DNA of 64,000 nucleotides. Source: Nicotiana tabacum (lineage: Eukaryota; Streptophyta; Magnoliopsida; Solanales; Solanaceae). Within the stretch, counting starts at the first letter, position 1; each line of letters starts with the position of its first letter. Of the stretch, positions 11,501-24,826 are shown piece after piece. Below the pieces are notes generated by a model. That model saw nothing but the letters and a program-made list of their open reading frames with translations, was not told the origin of the DNA and did no database searches. The stretch is from positions 47,561,792 to 47,625,791 of the forward strand of contig NC_134090.1 in assembly GCF_000715075.1 (NCBI RefSeq), written 5' to 3'. The position numbers and the translations under genes are program-made.

Positions 11501-12851
11501 AGCAATTCTGGAAAGAATATATCAATTTCCATAAACAAAATAAGTTGAATTAAACTTTAGGGACACAGAGAAATTAGGCGAAAAATAATTCAAAACCCTA
11601 ATAGAGGTTAATTAGGATAAAAAATCACAAAGTAAGGAATCTGACTAAGGAAAGGCATGTAAATTAGAATACAAAATGAACCAACACAACTGATAATTTC
11701 GAAAAGCTCAGAATCGAAGCAAATCATTAGAGAGTTAAAGCTTTAACACAAATCGACTTAGGGATTATACAACTTTAGCATAAGTCAGTCAAAACACTTA
11801 AGAACAAATGGCTAAGCATTCAAAAGTCCAAAAAATCATTTGAAAGGATGACTTAGGGTAAACCCTAGTTTAGGGAAACGGAGAATCAGTTAAAAACCAG
11901 AAACTTTCAAGGAAAACATGTGAGATATGCTTGATTTGTCTCAGATCTATACAAATCTGAGAAGACCGGAGATAAGAAAATTAGGGTTTTTTTAGGAAGC
12001 ATGACAAAGACGAGAACATAGGTCTAGAAAATCATGGATTCATACCAAAATAAGAGAGGCTTCTTACTCATGGTCGAGAAAATGGCCTGAAACAGGCAAA
12101 GAAATCAAAGGTGAAAACCAGACCTCCTAGGTCCCTTGAGATCTTCTGAAGGATCCAAGAAACTGAAGAACCATAACAAGTAGGAGGCCAATATAGGCCT
12201 GAGATGACAGAGAAACACCATAGAATGGAGGGCTAAGCCAGTGATGGCGCCTGAAGATTAGGGTTTAGGTAGAGAGCGTTTGAGAGAGAGAAGGAAACGG
12301 GTGACGACGGGGTACGGTGGAAAATGACTTAGGTCAGGAGGGGGTTGTTTGGAGTTAAAATTGGTAAGAACCAATATGGGCCATTGATCTCATAGATTAA
12401 CGACCATAATTAGAGGGGCCTAGGTCGGGTCTAATTGCATTTGGGCCTGGGTGAATTGGGTTAGAGATTTGGGCTGGTTTTTGGGTTCGAATATTTTGGA
12501 GATTAAAAGGCTATTTGTTAAATACTCAAATAATTGAATAAAATTATTTTACAAAAATATAAAGGACCAATTTCTAGCAAAATTGTGCACTGGTATGTAC
12601 ATGGGCTGTAATTGCAAAATCAGTGCAGTTGTAACCAAGAGGTATAAATTTGGCTATTTACGTAATAATTGGAACTCAATAAAGTCATAAACGGTAATAT
12701 TAAATCAAGAGATGTTTTAAAATTGTCTATAATGCAATTTTGTAATTATTTATATGAAGAAAATATTGAGATAAATTAATTAAAAAATGTAAAAATTATG
12801 GAAAAATACCCATTGATTCCAATGCATATTTTTAAAGATTCGGTGTTGACA
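8501..12851 (-). repeat. Ogre 5' LTR (4351 bp)
   Basis: In plus orientation it starts TGTCGCGCCCCC at 8501 and ends GTGTTGACA at 12851, giving TG...CA termini. The segment just inside 8590 contains AGTCGCCACCTAATGGATTA and AGGGCACC, a block often seen at the end of Tat-group LTRs. The rest is AT-rich and free of long ORFs. Only one LTR copy is in the window, so divergence between LTRs cannot be estimated. The edges are given by the PBS on one side and by the change to other gypsy sequence on the other. Confidence 0.8.
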
Positions 12852-14489
12852 AGAATGTCATGAGCTCAGATGAGTAGGGAGGATTTCAGATGTTCAGAGT
12901 ATACCGGTGCCATACTAGTGTCGCCTGATAATGGTATCATGTGTAAGAGACATTGTGTATTGATTTGTGGATTCTTGATTTGCTTTACAGAATTTGTATG
13001 ATTGGTGGGGAAGGTCATGGGATCATACCCTCTAGTGCGGAAGGTCATGGGAGCATATCCCACGGGAATATTGTATAAGTTTGACATGTAGTGACCTGAT
13101 TGATCGAAGAATTAAATCAAGTGTGAAGATTGTGGTAATAGCGCTAATTGAGAATTTATACCTGGAGGGTGCACGATTCATTTGGTTGTGGACTATGGGA
13201 GTTTGTTCTATTTGTGATGGTTGTTCTTGCGTGTTATGGGAAAAAGGGTTATAATGAATCCTTGAAAGGTTATTAGCCTAGTACGATACGATCAAAATTG
13301 GCTTGAGGTCTGTGAGTGGATTTAAATATGAATATAGGCTCTATCAGGCCAAATGTGTTCATTTCAGCATAGCACTCCTCATGGAGGACTATTCGAACGG
13401 GGAATGTTGTTTTGTCGTCGGCTATTTCATGTAATATTATGTTGTTCAGTGTGATTTGTGAAACGGCTTGATAAATTTCTTATGTGTTGAGGTTCCGCAT
13501 AACGATGGTATTATGCACTTAGCGTGCTTGTGACCGACCTTCGATTGTAGTAATGAGCAATTTAGCTCGGTAAGTATGTCCTTATGTGAATTTTATGTGT
13601 GGATCGAGTGGCATGCCGCCATGGGTATGTTTTTTGTATCGGGTTGCACGCTGCAATAGTGGGATGTCGAGTATAGTGCTTACATTTATTTTTGTGTGTT
13701 TTTGTTTTCCATTTCTGAGGAAGGTTTATAGCACCTTTTCGGTTGTCTAATTAATTACGTGAGTTGAGTAGTCCATTCCAGAGTTCGTTCTCCTTATGTA
13801 TCGCATTCGACCACATAGCTTATTGGCGCATTGTGGTATCATATGAGATTTTTGGGTCACGTCCGGGGTGGCTTATTGCATGAGAAACTCGTACTGGGTG
13901 AGACAAGATTATTGGATCTAGGATCAGTGCGATCGGATTATATGAAGTATATTAAAGAGCAAATACCATTATTTGGTTCAGAATGAGGTAATGGTTCTTG
14001 TCAGGAGTATAGCCTCAATGATTTGTTGACTCGGTAGTTGGTTATGAATTTCTACTCATCTCTTCCATCGTGGCGGTATTGTAAAAGTTGGGACAAGATT
14101 TATATATGTCATGAGGTGTGTTGGGAGCATCAGATTCGTGGAGTTTCGGTTATTGTTATCAGAGGATGTTATTATGGTCTTGTGGGTTATGCAATGCATA
14201 GTATGGATTCAGCAAAGGTATGCAGTCATGTTCTGGTACATCGTGTGGCGATTGATACAGTGTTCGTATGTTGGAAGTAGGCTTGACAGAGAATATCGGA
14301 TGTTGGAATTGGGTTCTAAGCTTATTTGCATGAATAAAAGAGAATATCTTCAGAATTGCTCGAGCTGATGTGTTCAACAGAGTTGTGATAGCATGGGTAG
14401 GTGCACGAGGTGTTAAACAGTAATTTTAGACTGCTCCAATGCAATTCTCAACACTTTCGAGGGCGAATGTATGTTTAAGTGGGAGAGAA
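12852..14489 (+). mobile_element. 3' internal part of a gypsy element (non-coding)
   Basis: This stretch ends in a CGAGGGCGAATGTATG-like block and a purine tract (TAAGTGGGAGAGAA, 14476-14489), directly before an LTR start. That is the usual 3' end of the internal region in Solanaceae gypsy elements. The rest has no intact ORF and shows no clear pol domain. Two diverged copies of the ATCGGGTTGCACGC word occur near 13605 and 13640. The left edge is the boundary with the Ogre LTR, which probably inserted here. Confidence 0.5.
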
Positions 14490-15611
14490 TGTGACGACCT
14501 GACCAGTCATTTTGAGCTCTAGCACGTCGTGCGGTAGTTTGAGGCCATTAGTAGCTTCACTTTAGGCATTAAGTTCAGAATTGATTTGGAAAGAAAATTC
14601 TCATTTCGGAAGTTTATTTTGAAAGAATTGACTAAGGTTTGATTTTTTGAGTAAACGACCTCAGAATCGGGATTTGGAAGCTCCAACAGGTTTGCATGAT
14701 GATTTCAGACTTGGGCATATGTCCGGATCGGCTTTTGGATGACCCAGAAACATTTCGATGCCTATTGTGGAAGTTAGTATTTTGGAAGAATTTCATAAAT
14801 TTGGGTTGCAGTTCATTTCAGTGTTATAGATGTCCATTTGGGATTCCAAGTATGGGAATAGCTTCGTATGGTGAATCTGGTGTTGGGGGCGCATCCGAAA
14901 GTGGATTTGGAGATCTGTGAAGTAATTTGGCTAAACTTAGAAATTTGAAAGTTTTTGAGAAGTTTGACCGGATGTGGACTTTTTGATATTGGGGTCAACT
15001 TCCAATTCCGGAAGTTGGAGTAGGTTCGTAATGTCGAATATGACTTGTGTGCAAAATTTGAGGCCAATCAGACGAGATTTGATAGGTTTCGGCATCGAAT
15101 GTTGAAGTTTGAAGTTCTAAAGATCTTTAAACTTGAATTGGGTTGTAATTCGTGATTTCGATATTGTTTTATGTGATTAGAGGCTTCAAGCAGGTCCGCA
15201 TTATGTTTTGGAACTGGTTGGTATAATTGGACGGGGTCCAAGGGCCTCGGGTGTATTCCTGGAGGTTAATGGATCAAATTTGGAGATTGAAGAAGAATTG
15301 AAGCAGCTGATATCTGGTGTAACCGCACCTGCGAGGTTTTAGCCGCACGTGCGGAGCCACAGAAGCGGCCTTACAGTCGCAGAAGTAGAATTGGACTAGG
15401 CTTAGCTGGAGGCGCAGGTGTGATGCATCTCCCGCAGAAGAGAGACTGTAGGAGCGGTCGGAGATCCGCAGAAGCGAGACCACAAGAGAAGATTTAACCC
15501 GCAGGAGCAGACGTGGTTGAGTTTAGTTAAGACTGCACCTGCGATGGGGATTTCCACAGGTGCGGAGCTGCAGAAGAGGTAGGTGGACCATAGGTGCGAG
15601 AGGTCGGGTTG
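14490..15611 (+). repeat. Gypsy 3' LTR, 5' portion
   Basis: It begins TGTGACGACCTGACC right after the polypurine tract, a recognisable gypsy LTR start. It continues for 1.1 kb and is cut off at about 15611, where minus-oriented LTR sequence begins. The last 300 bases hold the CGCA/TGCG word cluster described separately. The downstream half of the LTR is missing. No ORF is supported. Confidence 0.75.
15315..15605 (+). repeat. Cluster of short CGCA...TGCG inverted words in LTR
   Basis: Words such as CGCACCTGCG, CGCACGTGCGG, CGCAGAAG and CACAGGTGCGG recur at 15-40 base intervals. The cluster starts about 825 bases from the LTR start at 14490. Similar clusters lie in the LTRs at 33455-33720, 41425-41757 and 62290-62545. 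Confidence 0.7.
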
Positions 15612-15633
15612 TGTCATGACCCGGATTGCCCAC
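15612..15633 (-). repeat. LTR-tip remnant at junction
   Basis: TGTCATGACCCGGATTGCCC is the inverted terminus of a gypsy LTR of the 39626-type, which starts TGTCACGACCAGGATTTCCC. It is followed at once by the terminus of the tandem element's LTR. Only about 22 bases remain. Confidence 0.5.
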
Positions 15634-16345
15634 AATCATGACCCAAAGCGATAGGCTATGACGGGCACCCGATACCTTACTCAACCGAGTACCAACGTAA
15701 TGTATCTTTCATATTACATCATCATATACACGTGACATACTAGCCTAATAGGCCAACATGATTATTTATAAACTTAAAACATAGGTCGACAAGGCCGTAC
15801 AATATTTCACGTACACGCCATATGTCTACAAGCCTCTAAGAGTACATAAACGACATAAAGGTCGGGATAGAGTCCCGTCATACCAAACAATATACGTCTA
15901 AATCATACTAACCAAACAAGTAACTCCGAAGTAAATGGAGCACACTAACATCTTCTGCTGAGCTGATAGCCTACTTGGAGGGCTCTCGACCTGTCTATCG
16001 GGACCTGCGGGCATTAAACGCAGCGTCCCCAAGCAAAAGGGATGTCAGTACGAATAATATATCGAGTATGTAAGGCACATAAATAAATACATAAGAGACA
16101 TGGAAGAACTATAGAGTACATGAATCAACCTGTAAGTCTGAATAACTTTGTAAATCATAAATTACTTTTAGTGTAATGCATATGCGTATGAATGTCATGT
16201 GGTGCATAGGTACATATTTCATACTATCATCAGCTTCTGAGGGCATCCTATCACATCATATCGGCTACTGTGGGCAAAATAATCAACGTATACCAGTTGA
16301 TCAGGTGGTGGTGCGTATATAACGTCATAACCTTTCCCATATCCC

Positions 16346-16414
<69 letters not shown>

Positions 16415-17974
16415 CATATATACGCGTATATAACGCCGTTTGAACACATACATATATATGCGTATATAACGTCGTTTGGGCAAAATCATCAACGTATACC
16501 AGCTGATCAGGTGATGGTGCGTATATAACGCCGTAACCTTTTTCCATATCCCATATACATATATTTACATATATACGTGTATATAATGCTATATGGTCAT
16601 GGGTCAATGCATATGAATGCAATGCATGAAAAGTACGTTAATAAAATCTTTCGAAATTTCATAAGACCATTTTGTCTAGAGCAATATTATAAAGTAAATT
16701 TTTTTCTCAACTTTCATATTTTTCTGAGACCCATGAATAGATGATAAAATATTACGACACATGGAAATTCAGGAACATAGATATCTCTAATACTTCTATG
16801 AATAGAATCATTTATAGAATTTGTGCATTTGCACATTTCATTCGTATCGTATAGATCATGCCAAAAAAGAAAGAAGGGGTAGCCTTAACATACCTGGAGT
16901 AGGAACAACTTCGTATAATTATCCCGTTGAAAACCTTCGTCGATTGAATTTAGAACCCAAAAATTAGATTTAAGCTTCTGCTACGTTCTTGGTTTGAAAT
17001 CTTAAAAGCAAAATGTTTCTGATTCTCGAAGTTTTGGAAATATGTTCCTATGTTCTTGGTTTTGAAAGAGTGAAAATAACTTTTAAAAGTCTTGTTTGAA
17101 AGACTTGAAGAATGTCTTTAATGATTTTTGGAGCATAACTCACGTTTGGCATTTTTCAAGAATTATAAAATGATTTGGTTTTAAAATATTAAGGTATTAG
17201 GTGTCTTGTAATTGAATTGTCAAGATGCCACCGTTCTAATGTGACCATGATTCACATAATTGCTTAGTGGCTTGCTGCCACATGGGGTAGGGTGGGGTAT
17301 TTTTAATCTTATCCAACAAATAATTAATTAATTAACTAGGTAATATCCCGCTACCCGGTAATTAACCAATTACCCGAAAAAATGAGAGTTATTACCACTT
17401 ACTTAAAATATTACTCAATTTTCACATACCTTATACACCTTTCTATCATGACCATGTAGTACCTTGTATGGCACTAGTCCATAAATACCGGGTATTTTAG
17501 CTCGGGCCGTATTTTATCCCAAAATGCCAAACTTTGACAAAATTTATTTCTTAGACTTGCTCCCCCTTTCACCTTCATGAATTTACAAATCACTTGTGAA
17601 ATAGCATAATCCTTATAATCCCCACATAACCTTTTCCTTGGACTGATGTCAATTACCTTGCGACAAATTCAACGTAAAATACTGCAGGGTGCAACATCGT
17701 TGTAACTTATTACTGCGAAGCATAACATCAGCGTAATGTAATACTACAGGGTCCAACACTGTTATAACTTATTACTGCGAAGCATAATATCACTATAATG
17801 TAATATTGTCGGGTACAACACTGTCGTAATTTAATAGTGTAGGACATAACATCAATCGTAATATATTACTGCAGAGGGTAACACCATCGTAATATATTAC
17901 TGCAGAGCATAACATCGTCATAATATAATACTGCGGGACATAATACTGACGTAATATTGCGGGGCGTAACATCA
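15634..17974 (-). repeat. Tandem element, LTR copy 1
   Basis: It ends GGGGCGTAACATCA at 17974, before a pyrimidine tract (the PPT on the minus strand). Its outer end is decayed (AATCATGACCC where the other copies have TGTCA[CT]GACCC). Inside are two copies of a block with ATACCAGCTGATCAGGTG (about 16290 and 16497). A run of GTAATA-rich repeats lies at 17675-17974. A dinucleotide run has expanded between the two blocks. Confidence 0.8.
16352..16410. repeat. (AT)n microsatellite
   Basis: An uninterrupted AT dinucleotide run of about 59 bases inside LTR copy 1. In the same place LTR copies 2 and 3 have only short CATATATA stretches, so the expansion is specific to this copy. Confidence 0.95.
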
Positions 17975-20900
17975 TTCCCCCCTTTGCAACATTCGTCCTC
18001 GAATGTTCACTGATGCTCTTATCATTTTCGTAACTTATAGCTATTGTGAATACCTTAATACTCTTCTTGCCATTTAAGCAGTTGCTCTGTGAATAAATCC
18101 AAAGTCTAGGGTATTCCCCCCTTTAGTCTTTTTTTCTCATATCATGACCTGTGGTTGAAATCTTCCTAATCTTTCAACTTCTGTTACCTCCTGTCATGCA
18201 GCTTGTACGACCCTGGCTTTATAGGTGCACTTATGCGATTCATCTTTCCTTTTTCGTTTTATCTTTTAGTCAATCTGTAGGCCTTACTTTGTATATACAA
18301 GGCTTAATAGGATGCCTCTCTGGGCCTCTATAGGTATACTGAAGTCCTTTGCTAGATACATTGTAGAACTTACGAATATGGCCATATCTTATTTCATAGA
18401 TCTGGTTATCTATTCATATGACTTTACTGCATTTCCATGGTTATACTATACCATAATATTTTTTACTTCAATCTATCTTTACTGAGGTATGCTTACCAAG
18501 CTCTCAGTTACTTTTGTTACCGATCCTTTAGGTATAAATCTCAGTCCTTCAATGCTCCTTCATTATCATTCGTCTTAAGAATCATGGACTAATCTCATGT
18601 CATACTTTGTAACTTGTATCTAATCATTGTTGATTTGCCTCAATGTTGATCTATAATCCTATACTTGAAGACTTGAAACTTCTTACGTAATACATTACCG
18701 TTAGGGCTTACGTTGCATTGAGGAATATTTGAAGTTGTTTCCATAATCATATTTCAGAGTGTCTTAATGTGATTCACCTTATGGGGGTATCCTAATTTCA
18801 TGCCGCCAGCGAAATCTTTTCTCCTTCTCTTCTTCTATTTTTTTTTTTTCAAATCATTATTAAAATGAAGGCCCAAACGTTATCCTTTATCTGTCACAAT
18901 TATACCCACATTTTATTACTAGGTCAGCATTTCATTCTTTCTAAATTCTATTAAGATTAGATTCCTTTGAGTCCATTCAGGCTATACTGAACTTTCAATA
19001 ACTTAGAGAAACTGTTATCTCTCTTGTTTTCATGGACTTAATCTTAAGGACTTATCCATTCTCGTCACCTTTTCACTTTCCTTTCCTCATCCTTACTCAT
19101 GTTTACTTAAAACATTGTCGCTCTACCATACTTTAGCTTGCGACCAATACATATTCATATATATACTTTCCTTCAACTTGCTTGCACCATAGATTTTCTT
19201 ATGTTATTCTGGAATTTCAAGCGAGACATCACAATGTCTCCGAGTTTTCTCTATTCTCTTAACTATATCTCTCATTACTTAGAAACCATAGGCAGGAAGA
19301 CATGCCGCCGACTATGCCTTCTGCCCAAAATATGGACAATTCACAACTTTCTGCATTTGAGTATCTCTTACGTTGTTCACTTTTACCTTACTTACTTAAA
19401 ATCTCGTATCATATCTTTTATCTCCTTCATAACTCCCTTCCACCTAGGTGTAATTCACGTCCATAACTTGAAGCTCTATTATAATACTCACACCTATGGT
19501 ACATACACAATCCGGTGGGAGCTTCGAACTGACTTCTTATGAGGCTGGTACTTCTTCTAATTGGCTTCCTTGTAGAGCCACTATAGATTATGGTTGTTGT
19601 GTTATTTCTCTTGAACATCTGATATTAAGAGTGATTCTGTTATGTTCTCCAGCATAACTTCTATAATATTTTCTAGGTCCAATAATCAGACTCTTTATTT
19701 ACTTAGGTGATGTAATTGTTTAGTTTCCTCTTCCATTCTTTATGTAGGCTTATGCTATCTTCCGATCGGTGGTTCATGGTATCAGTTATTACCTTGGCCA
19801 TTCATGGGAGTTATGGAATATCCATGATACAATCTTCTAATAATTCAATCCTTTGTCTATGCCCTAGGCTTAATTCTTTCTTTTAACTTATACCAGAATC
19901 TTCTATGGCTGTATGATTGTCAACAAATATGCAGCTTGGATAATGCTCCAAAATCATGAGTTTATCCATAACATACTAACTCTAGATCAATGATCAAATA
20001 ATTCTTTTGTTCCATTAGCTTTCTTTCAACGTAAGCTATTACTTTTCCTGGTCTTTCTGCCCCCCTCGTTGCGCCCTTACTTAGCTTATCTTAGTGCCCA
20101 CACTTGCCAGAGTGTTTATACAACTCATATGATCTCGAATATTACTTTTAACTCTTACTTCCCGTTCATTAGCCACGGTAGGTGCCACTTACCTTTGGAA
20201 TGCTTACAATGATGTTGCGAGATTGTTGTTACACGGCCATTTCCTCTTTAGGTCGTTATGATTATGTTGAAGCCTTCTTTCTTATCTCCTCAGCTAGTCT
20301 TTCGTTGTAGTACTTAGGGAGAACTCTTGACTCTCATAAAGCTGTGAACTTATTACGGACCTTTTTGATGTCCTCACTTGCCTATAATCATCCATAGTTG
20401 CTTCCTTTCATGCCCTTGTGCTTGTATGGTTGCTTCTGAACTGATATTTTGACTGCCTTCCCAGTGGCACTTTCTTTTATCCCCGTAACACTCATACAGT
20501 ACCTTTAACTACCCCGAGTCTTGTTAGAATATATCTCAAGAATTATAATGATATTCTCCGAGGATGAATTCTCCATGTTGGGTTCTACTATGTTTATCTT
20601 ACACGATCTGATGACTCATCTGTAACCTCCTGTTAAGCCATAACTGGGATCTCCCTGACCAATTACTAACTACTCGTTGGCCTATTCTCATATCAATATT
20701 CCTCGTAATCTTTCTTGGGTTATTTACTTTGTTTTAACTTACGTCTCGCATTGGCTCCTTATTTATTAATAACAGCTAGGGCACGAACCTTTACTTCCTC
20801 TCCTTGACGTCATGCTAGCACAATATTCTTGAATCGTAGCATATCTGTAAGATTTGGATAAGTGCCATCTCATTCCTCTTTCATTTATCGCATTCTTCCT

Positions 20901-22561
20901 TTACCATTCCATAGTCACTACAATCACTTAATTCTGACTTAATGCCACATCACTCCATATTCTCCCCATTAGGGGTGTACTAAAAGCTGGATCTCCCCTT
21001 TAGGTAGATCCACGAGGATCTACCTATAGATGTTTTACCTCTTCATCTTTGATATCGTTTCTCAACATCAATGATCCTTACTTGCCTTGCAGCAATCCTT
21101 CTATACCAAGGATGACAAATTCCCTTACTCGCTAGGGTGACACTTAACGTAACTGGCACATACAGTCTCTTAAGCTTAACTTTGCTCACATTGCTTGCTC
21201 TAGTGAAGCGTCTCCCTGAAGACCATTCTCTGAATTCATCATGGATCTTCTTTTATAGTCCATTCTTTTACCACCGGAACAAAATTTAAAATTCCCATGA
21301 TGCCTAGTACTTTCCAATCATACAGTCCCTAATTCATATTTAGTTTATCTTATTTACCAGTCCCTACTGATTTCTGTTACTCTGGGGATTAACTCTCCCC
21401 TCTGGTAGTCGCGTTGGAGTCACGAACTTATTTCTCAAAATGAGGATATAACTTTATGGCCTATACTCCTTTGTTGTCTTAAGGCCCATCACCTTTCGTC
21501 TCTTCCTTCATTTGACTATAGGTTCTGTAGCACTCTACTATTTTTATTCATGTATTACACCTTATTCATAATGCTTCCCTATCTCTCTTCTCATTACATT
21601 GCTAATATTTCTGCATATCCCTTTTCTTGTGAAAACTTTAATACGACATTCTTTTGCTTCTATTTTTCCTTCGCTCCATCTATGGATCTTCAAGTTACTT
21701 AACGTTCTCGCTTTACTAGGGACGCAAGTCACACTAAGATAATATTTATCCCTTCAAAGCTTTTAGTGCATGTCTTTGTAGTACTCATATCTAGCTGTAC
21801 TATTTTAGGGTGCACATCGAGGTGTCTCATAGGGAGATCCATTACCACGTTTGCACTATCCTTCGGAAACGTCAACTAACTCTACAAATCCATCCACTAT
21901 TTTGGGTTACTATATCCTCAGCCGGATCCTGATAACTCGTCCTTTTCTTAAACTATGTCTGTTAGCCCCAATAGGGCATAACTGAGATGGGTACGACCAA
22001 TTATACATACCTCTGTTACCATTGAATATAACTCAAAAAGCTTATATTCCTCTGCCTGAATTATAAACACTGTTAACCTTCATTAACTGGGTGCCTCGTA
22101 CTTTTCTTCATCTTACTTATTTTACTTGTTGACACTTGTATTTACCTTCTAAATCTCTCATTTTCTTTTACCATTAAGGTAGATATGTATTCTTGCCTCA
22201 AGATCCTTACCAAGAGGCTTACACCTTTTAGTACGCACATGATCTGCTGGAGACCTCACATTTACTTATCATAAACATGATGCAAAGTCAAGTTCCTCTA
22301 ACTCAACTGTCCCATAATTAAATCTCTTATCACCTGTCTTTCTGGATGTAGGCATCATCGTATTATGAGTAAGGTAGAGTTTAGGAAATTGAGTTCTTAC
22401 AAATGAGCTCTACCACACGATCTAGAGTAAGAAGAAAGAGTGACAGTCTTAAATGCCCAGTAGCCTCCAGCTTATAAGTGTGGTGCACGACACCCACAAA
22501 CAAGACTCTACTAGACACGACTTAGAGACTCTCTAGAACAAAACTGCTCTGATACCACATT
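17975..22561 (-). mobile_element. Tandem element, internal region A (non-coding)
   Basis: 4587 bases between LTR 1 and LTR 2. On the minus strand it starts at the PBS (22557-22546) and ends in a CGAGGACGAATGTT block and a polypurine tract (17985-17975), both typical of gypsy elements. No gag, protease, RT or integrase motif was seen in any frame. The only gag-like trace is a 28-codon reading (22355-22269) beginning MPTSRKTG. Plus-strand open frames are short and are not matched by an equally long frame in region B. Compared with region B it lacks about 40 bases near 19315 and has about 20 extra bases near 20085 and near 20990. Confidence 0.8.
22546..22557 (-). promoter_or_regulatory. Primer-binding site, unit A
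   Basis: The minus strand reads TGGTATCAGAGC, a complete match to the common initiator-tRNA-Met PBS word. It lies four bases from the LTR end (22562), the normal arrangement. Confidence 0.9.
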
Positions 22562-24826
22562 TGTCACGACCCAAACTGATGGGCCGTGACGGGCACCCAG
22601 TACCTTACTCAACTGAGTACCAACGTAACGTATCTTTCTTATTACATCATCATATACACATGACATACGGGCCTAATAGGCCAACATGATCATTTATAAA
22701 CTTAAAACATAGGCCGACAAGGCCGTACAATCTTTCATGTATACGACATATGTCTACAAGCCTCTAAGAGTACATAAACGTCATAAAGGTCGGGACAGAG
22801 TCCCCCCATACCAAACAATATACGTCTAAATCATACTAACCAAACAAGCAACTCCGAAGCAAATAGAGTGCACCAACATTTTCCGCTGAGCTGATAGCCT
22901 ACTTAGAGGGCTCTCGACCTGTCTATCGGAACCTGCAGGCATAAAACGCAGCGTCCCCAGGCAAAAGGGATGTCAGTACGAATAATGTACCAAGTATGTA
23001 AGGCACATAAATAAATACATAAGAGACATGGAAGAAATATAGAGTACATGACTCAACCTACAGGTCTGAATAACTTTGTAAATTATAAATTACTTTTAGT
23101 GTCATGCATATACGTATGAATGTCATGACGTGCATAGGTACATGTTTCATAACATTATCAGCCTCTAAGGGCATCCCATCATATCATATCGGCCATTGTG
23201 GGCAAAATCATCATCGTATACCAGCTGATCAGGTGGTGGTGCGTATATAATACCATATCCTTTCCCATATCCCATATACATATATACGCATATATAACGC
23301 CGTTTGAATCATATTTCAGCCACTGTGGGCAACATCATCATCATATACCAGCTGATCAGGTGGTGGTGCGTATATAATACCGCAACCTTTTCCCATATCC
23401 CATATATATATATTTACATATATACACGTATATAACGCTATCTGGTCATGGGTCAATGCACATGAATGCAATGCATGAAAAGTACGTTAATAAAGTCTTT
23501 TGGAATTTCATAAGACCATTTTGTCTTGAGCAATATCATAAAGTAAACTTTTTCCTCAACTTTCATATTTTTCTGAGACCCATGAACAGATGATAAATAT
23601 TACGACACATGGAAATTTAGGAACATAGATATCTCTAATACTTCTATTAATAGAGTCATTTATGAAATTTGTGTATTTGCACGTTTTGTTCGTATAGTAT
23701 TGATTATGCCAAAAAGAAATAAGGGGTAGCCTCAACATACCTGGAGTAGAAACAACTCCGTATAATTATCCCGTTGGAAACCTTCATGGATTGAATTTAG
23801 AACCCAAAAATTGGATTTAAGTTTCTGTGTCTACGTTCTTGGTTTGAAATCTTAAAAGCAAAATGTTTCTGATTCTTGAAGTTTAGGAAAGATGTTCCTA
23901 TGTTCTTGGTTTTGAAAGAGTGAAAATGCTTTTAAAAGTTTTGTTTGAAACACTTGAAGAATGTCTTTAATGATTTTTGGAGCATAACTCATGTTTGGCA
24001 TTTTTCAAGAATTGTAACATGATTTGGTTTTATAAGTGTTAAGGTATTTGGTGTCTTGCAATTGAATTATCAAGATGCCACCTTTCTAATGTGACCATGA
24101 GTCACCTAATTGCTTAGTGGCTTGCTACCACATGGGGTGGGTTGGAGTATTTTTAATCTTATCCAACAAATAATTAATTAATTAACTAGGTAATATCCCC
24201 TATCCAGTAATTAATCAATTACACGAAAAATTAAAAATTATTCCCACTTACTTAAAATATTAATCATTTTTTTCACATACCTTATACACCTTTCTATCAT
24301 GGCCATGTAGTACCTTATATGACACTAGTCCATAAATACCAGGTATTTTAGCTCGGGTAGTATTTTATCCCAAAAATACCAAACTTTGACAAAATTCATA
24401 TTCTTGGACTTGCTCCCCCTTTCACCTTCATGAATTAACTAATCACTTGTGAAATAGCATAATCCTATAATCTCCAAATAATCTTTTCCTTGGACTGATG
24501 TCAATTACCTTACGACAAATTCAACGTAAAATACTGCAGGGTGAAACATCGTCGTAACTTATTACTGCGAAGCGTAACATCACCGTAATGTAATACTACA
24601 AGGTGAAACAATGTCATAACTTATTACTGCTAAGTGTAATATCACCGTAATGTAATATTGTCGGGTACAACACTGTCGTAACTTAATACTGCATGATGTA
24701 ACATCAATCGTAATATATTACCGCAGAGGGTAACATCATCATAACATATTACTGCAGAGCATAACATTGTCGTAATATAATACTGTGGGACGTAATATTG
24801 ACGTAATATTGTGGGGCGTAACATCA
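22562..24826 (-). repeat. Tandem element, LTR copy 2 (shared middle LTR)
   Basis: 2265 bp with TGTCACGACCC at the start and GTAACATCA at the end (plus orientation). It serves as the 5' LTR of unit A and the 3' LTR of unit B. It contains the paired ATACCAGCTGATCAGGTG block (about 23218 and 23346) and the GTAATA-rich repeats near 24525-24826. It has the cleanest termini of the three copies. Confidence 0.88.

Larger units (their letters stand above)
1482..12851 (-). mobile_element. Ogre/Tat-type Ty3/gypsy retrotransposon, 3'-truncated
   Basis: On the minus strand, reading from 12851 down, the element has a 4351-bp LTR with TG...CA ends (8501-12851), a primer-binding site (8481-8500), a leader, an extra ORF1, gag, protease, a putative intron and the start of reverse transcriptase. 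It stops abruptly at about 1482 against a different gypsy LTR. RNase H, integrase, the 3' spacer and the 3' LTR are missing. A very long LTR, an ORF upstream of gag and an intron between protease and RT are known Ogre/Tat traits. All coding parts carry stops or frameshifts, so it is not autonomous. Its right edge lies in 3' gypsy sequence (12852-14489), so it probably inserted there. Confidence 0.85.

Noticed and set aside
16219..16622. Open frames with long Tyr-Ile runs
   Set aside because: They are translations of the AT microsatellite.
19138..19542. 134-codon plus-strand open frame in internal region A
   Set aside because: It is antisense to the element, and region B has no equally long matching frame; no domain was recognised.
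22269..22355. 28-codon micro-ORF starting MPTSRKTG, present in both units of the tandem
   Set aside because: Seven of eight base differences from the copy at 29125-29211 are non-synonymous, so there is no sign of selection; probably a gag-start relic.
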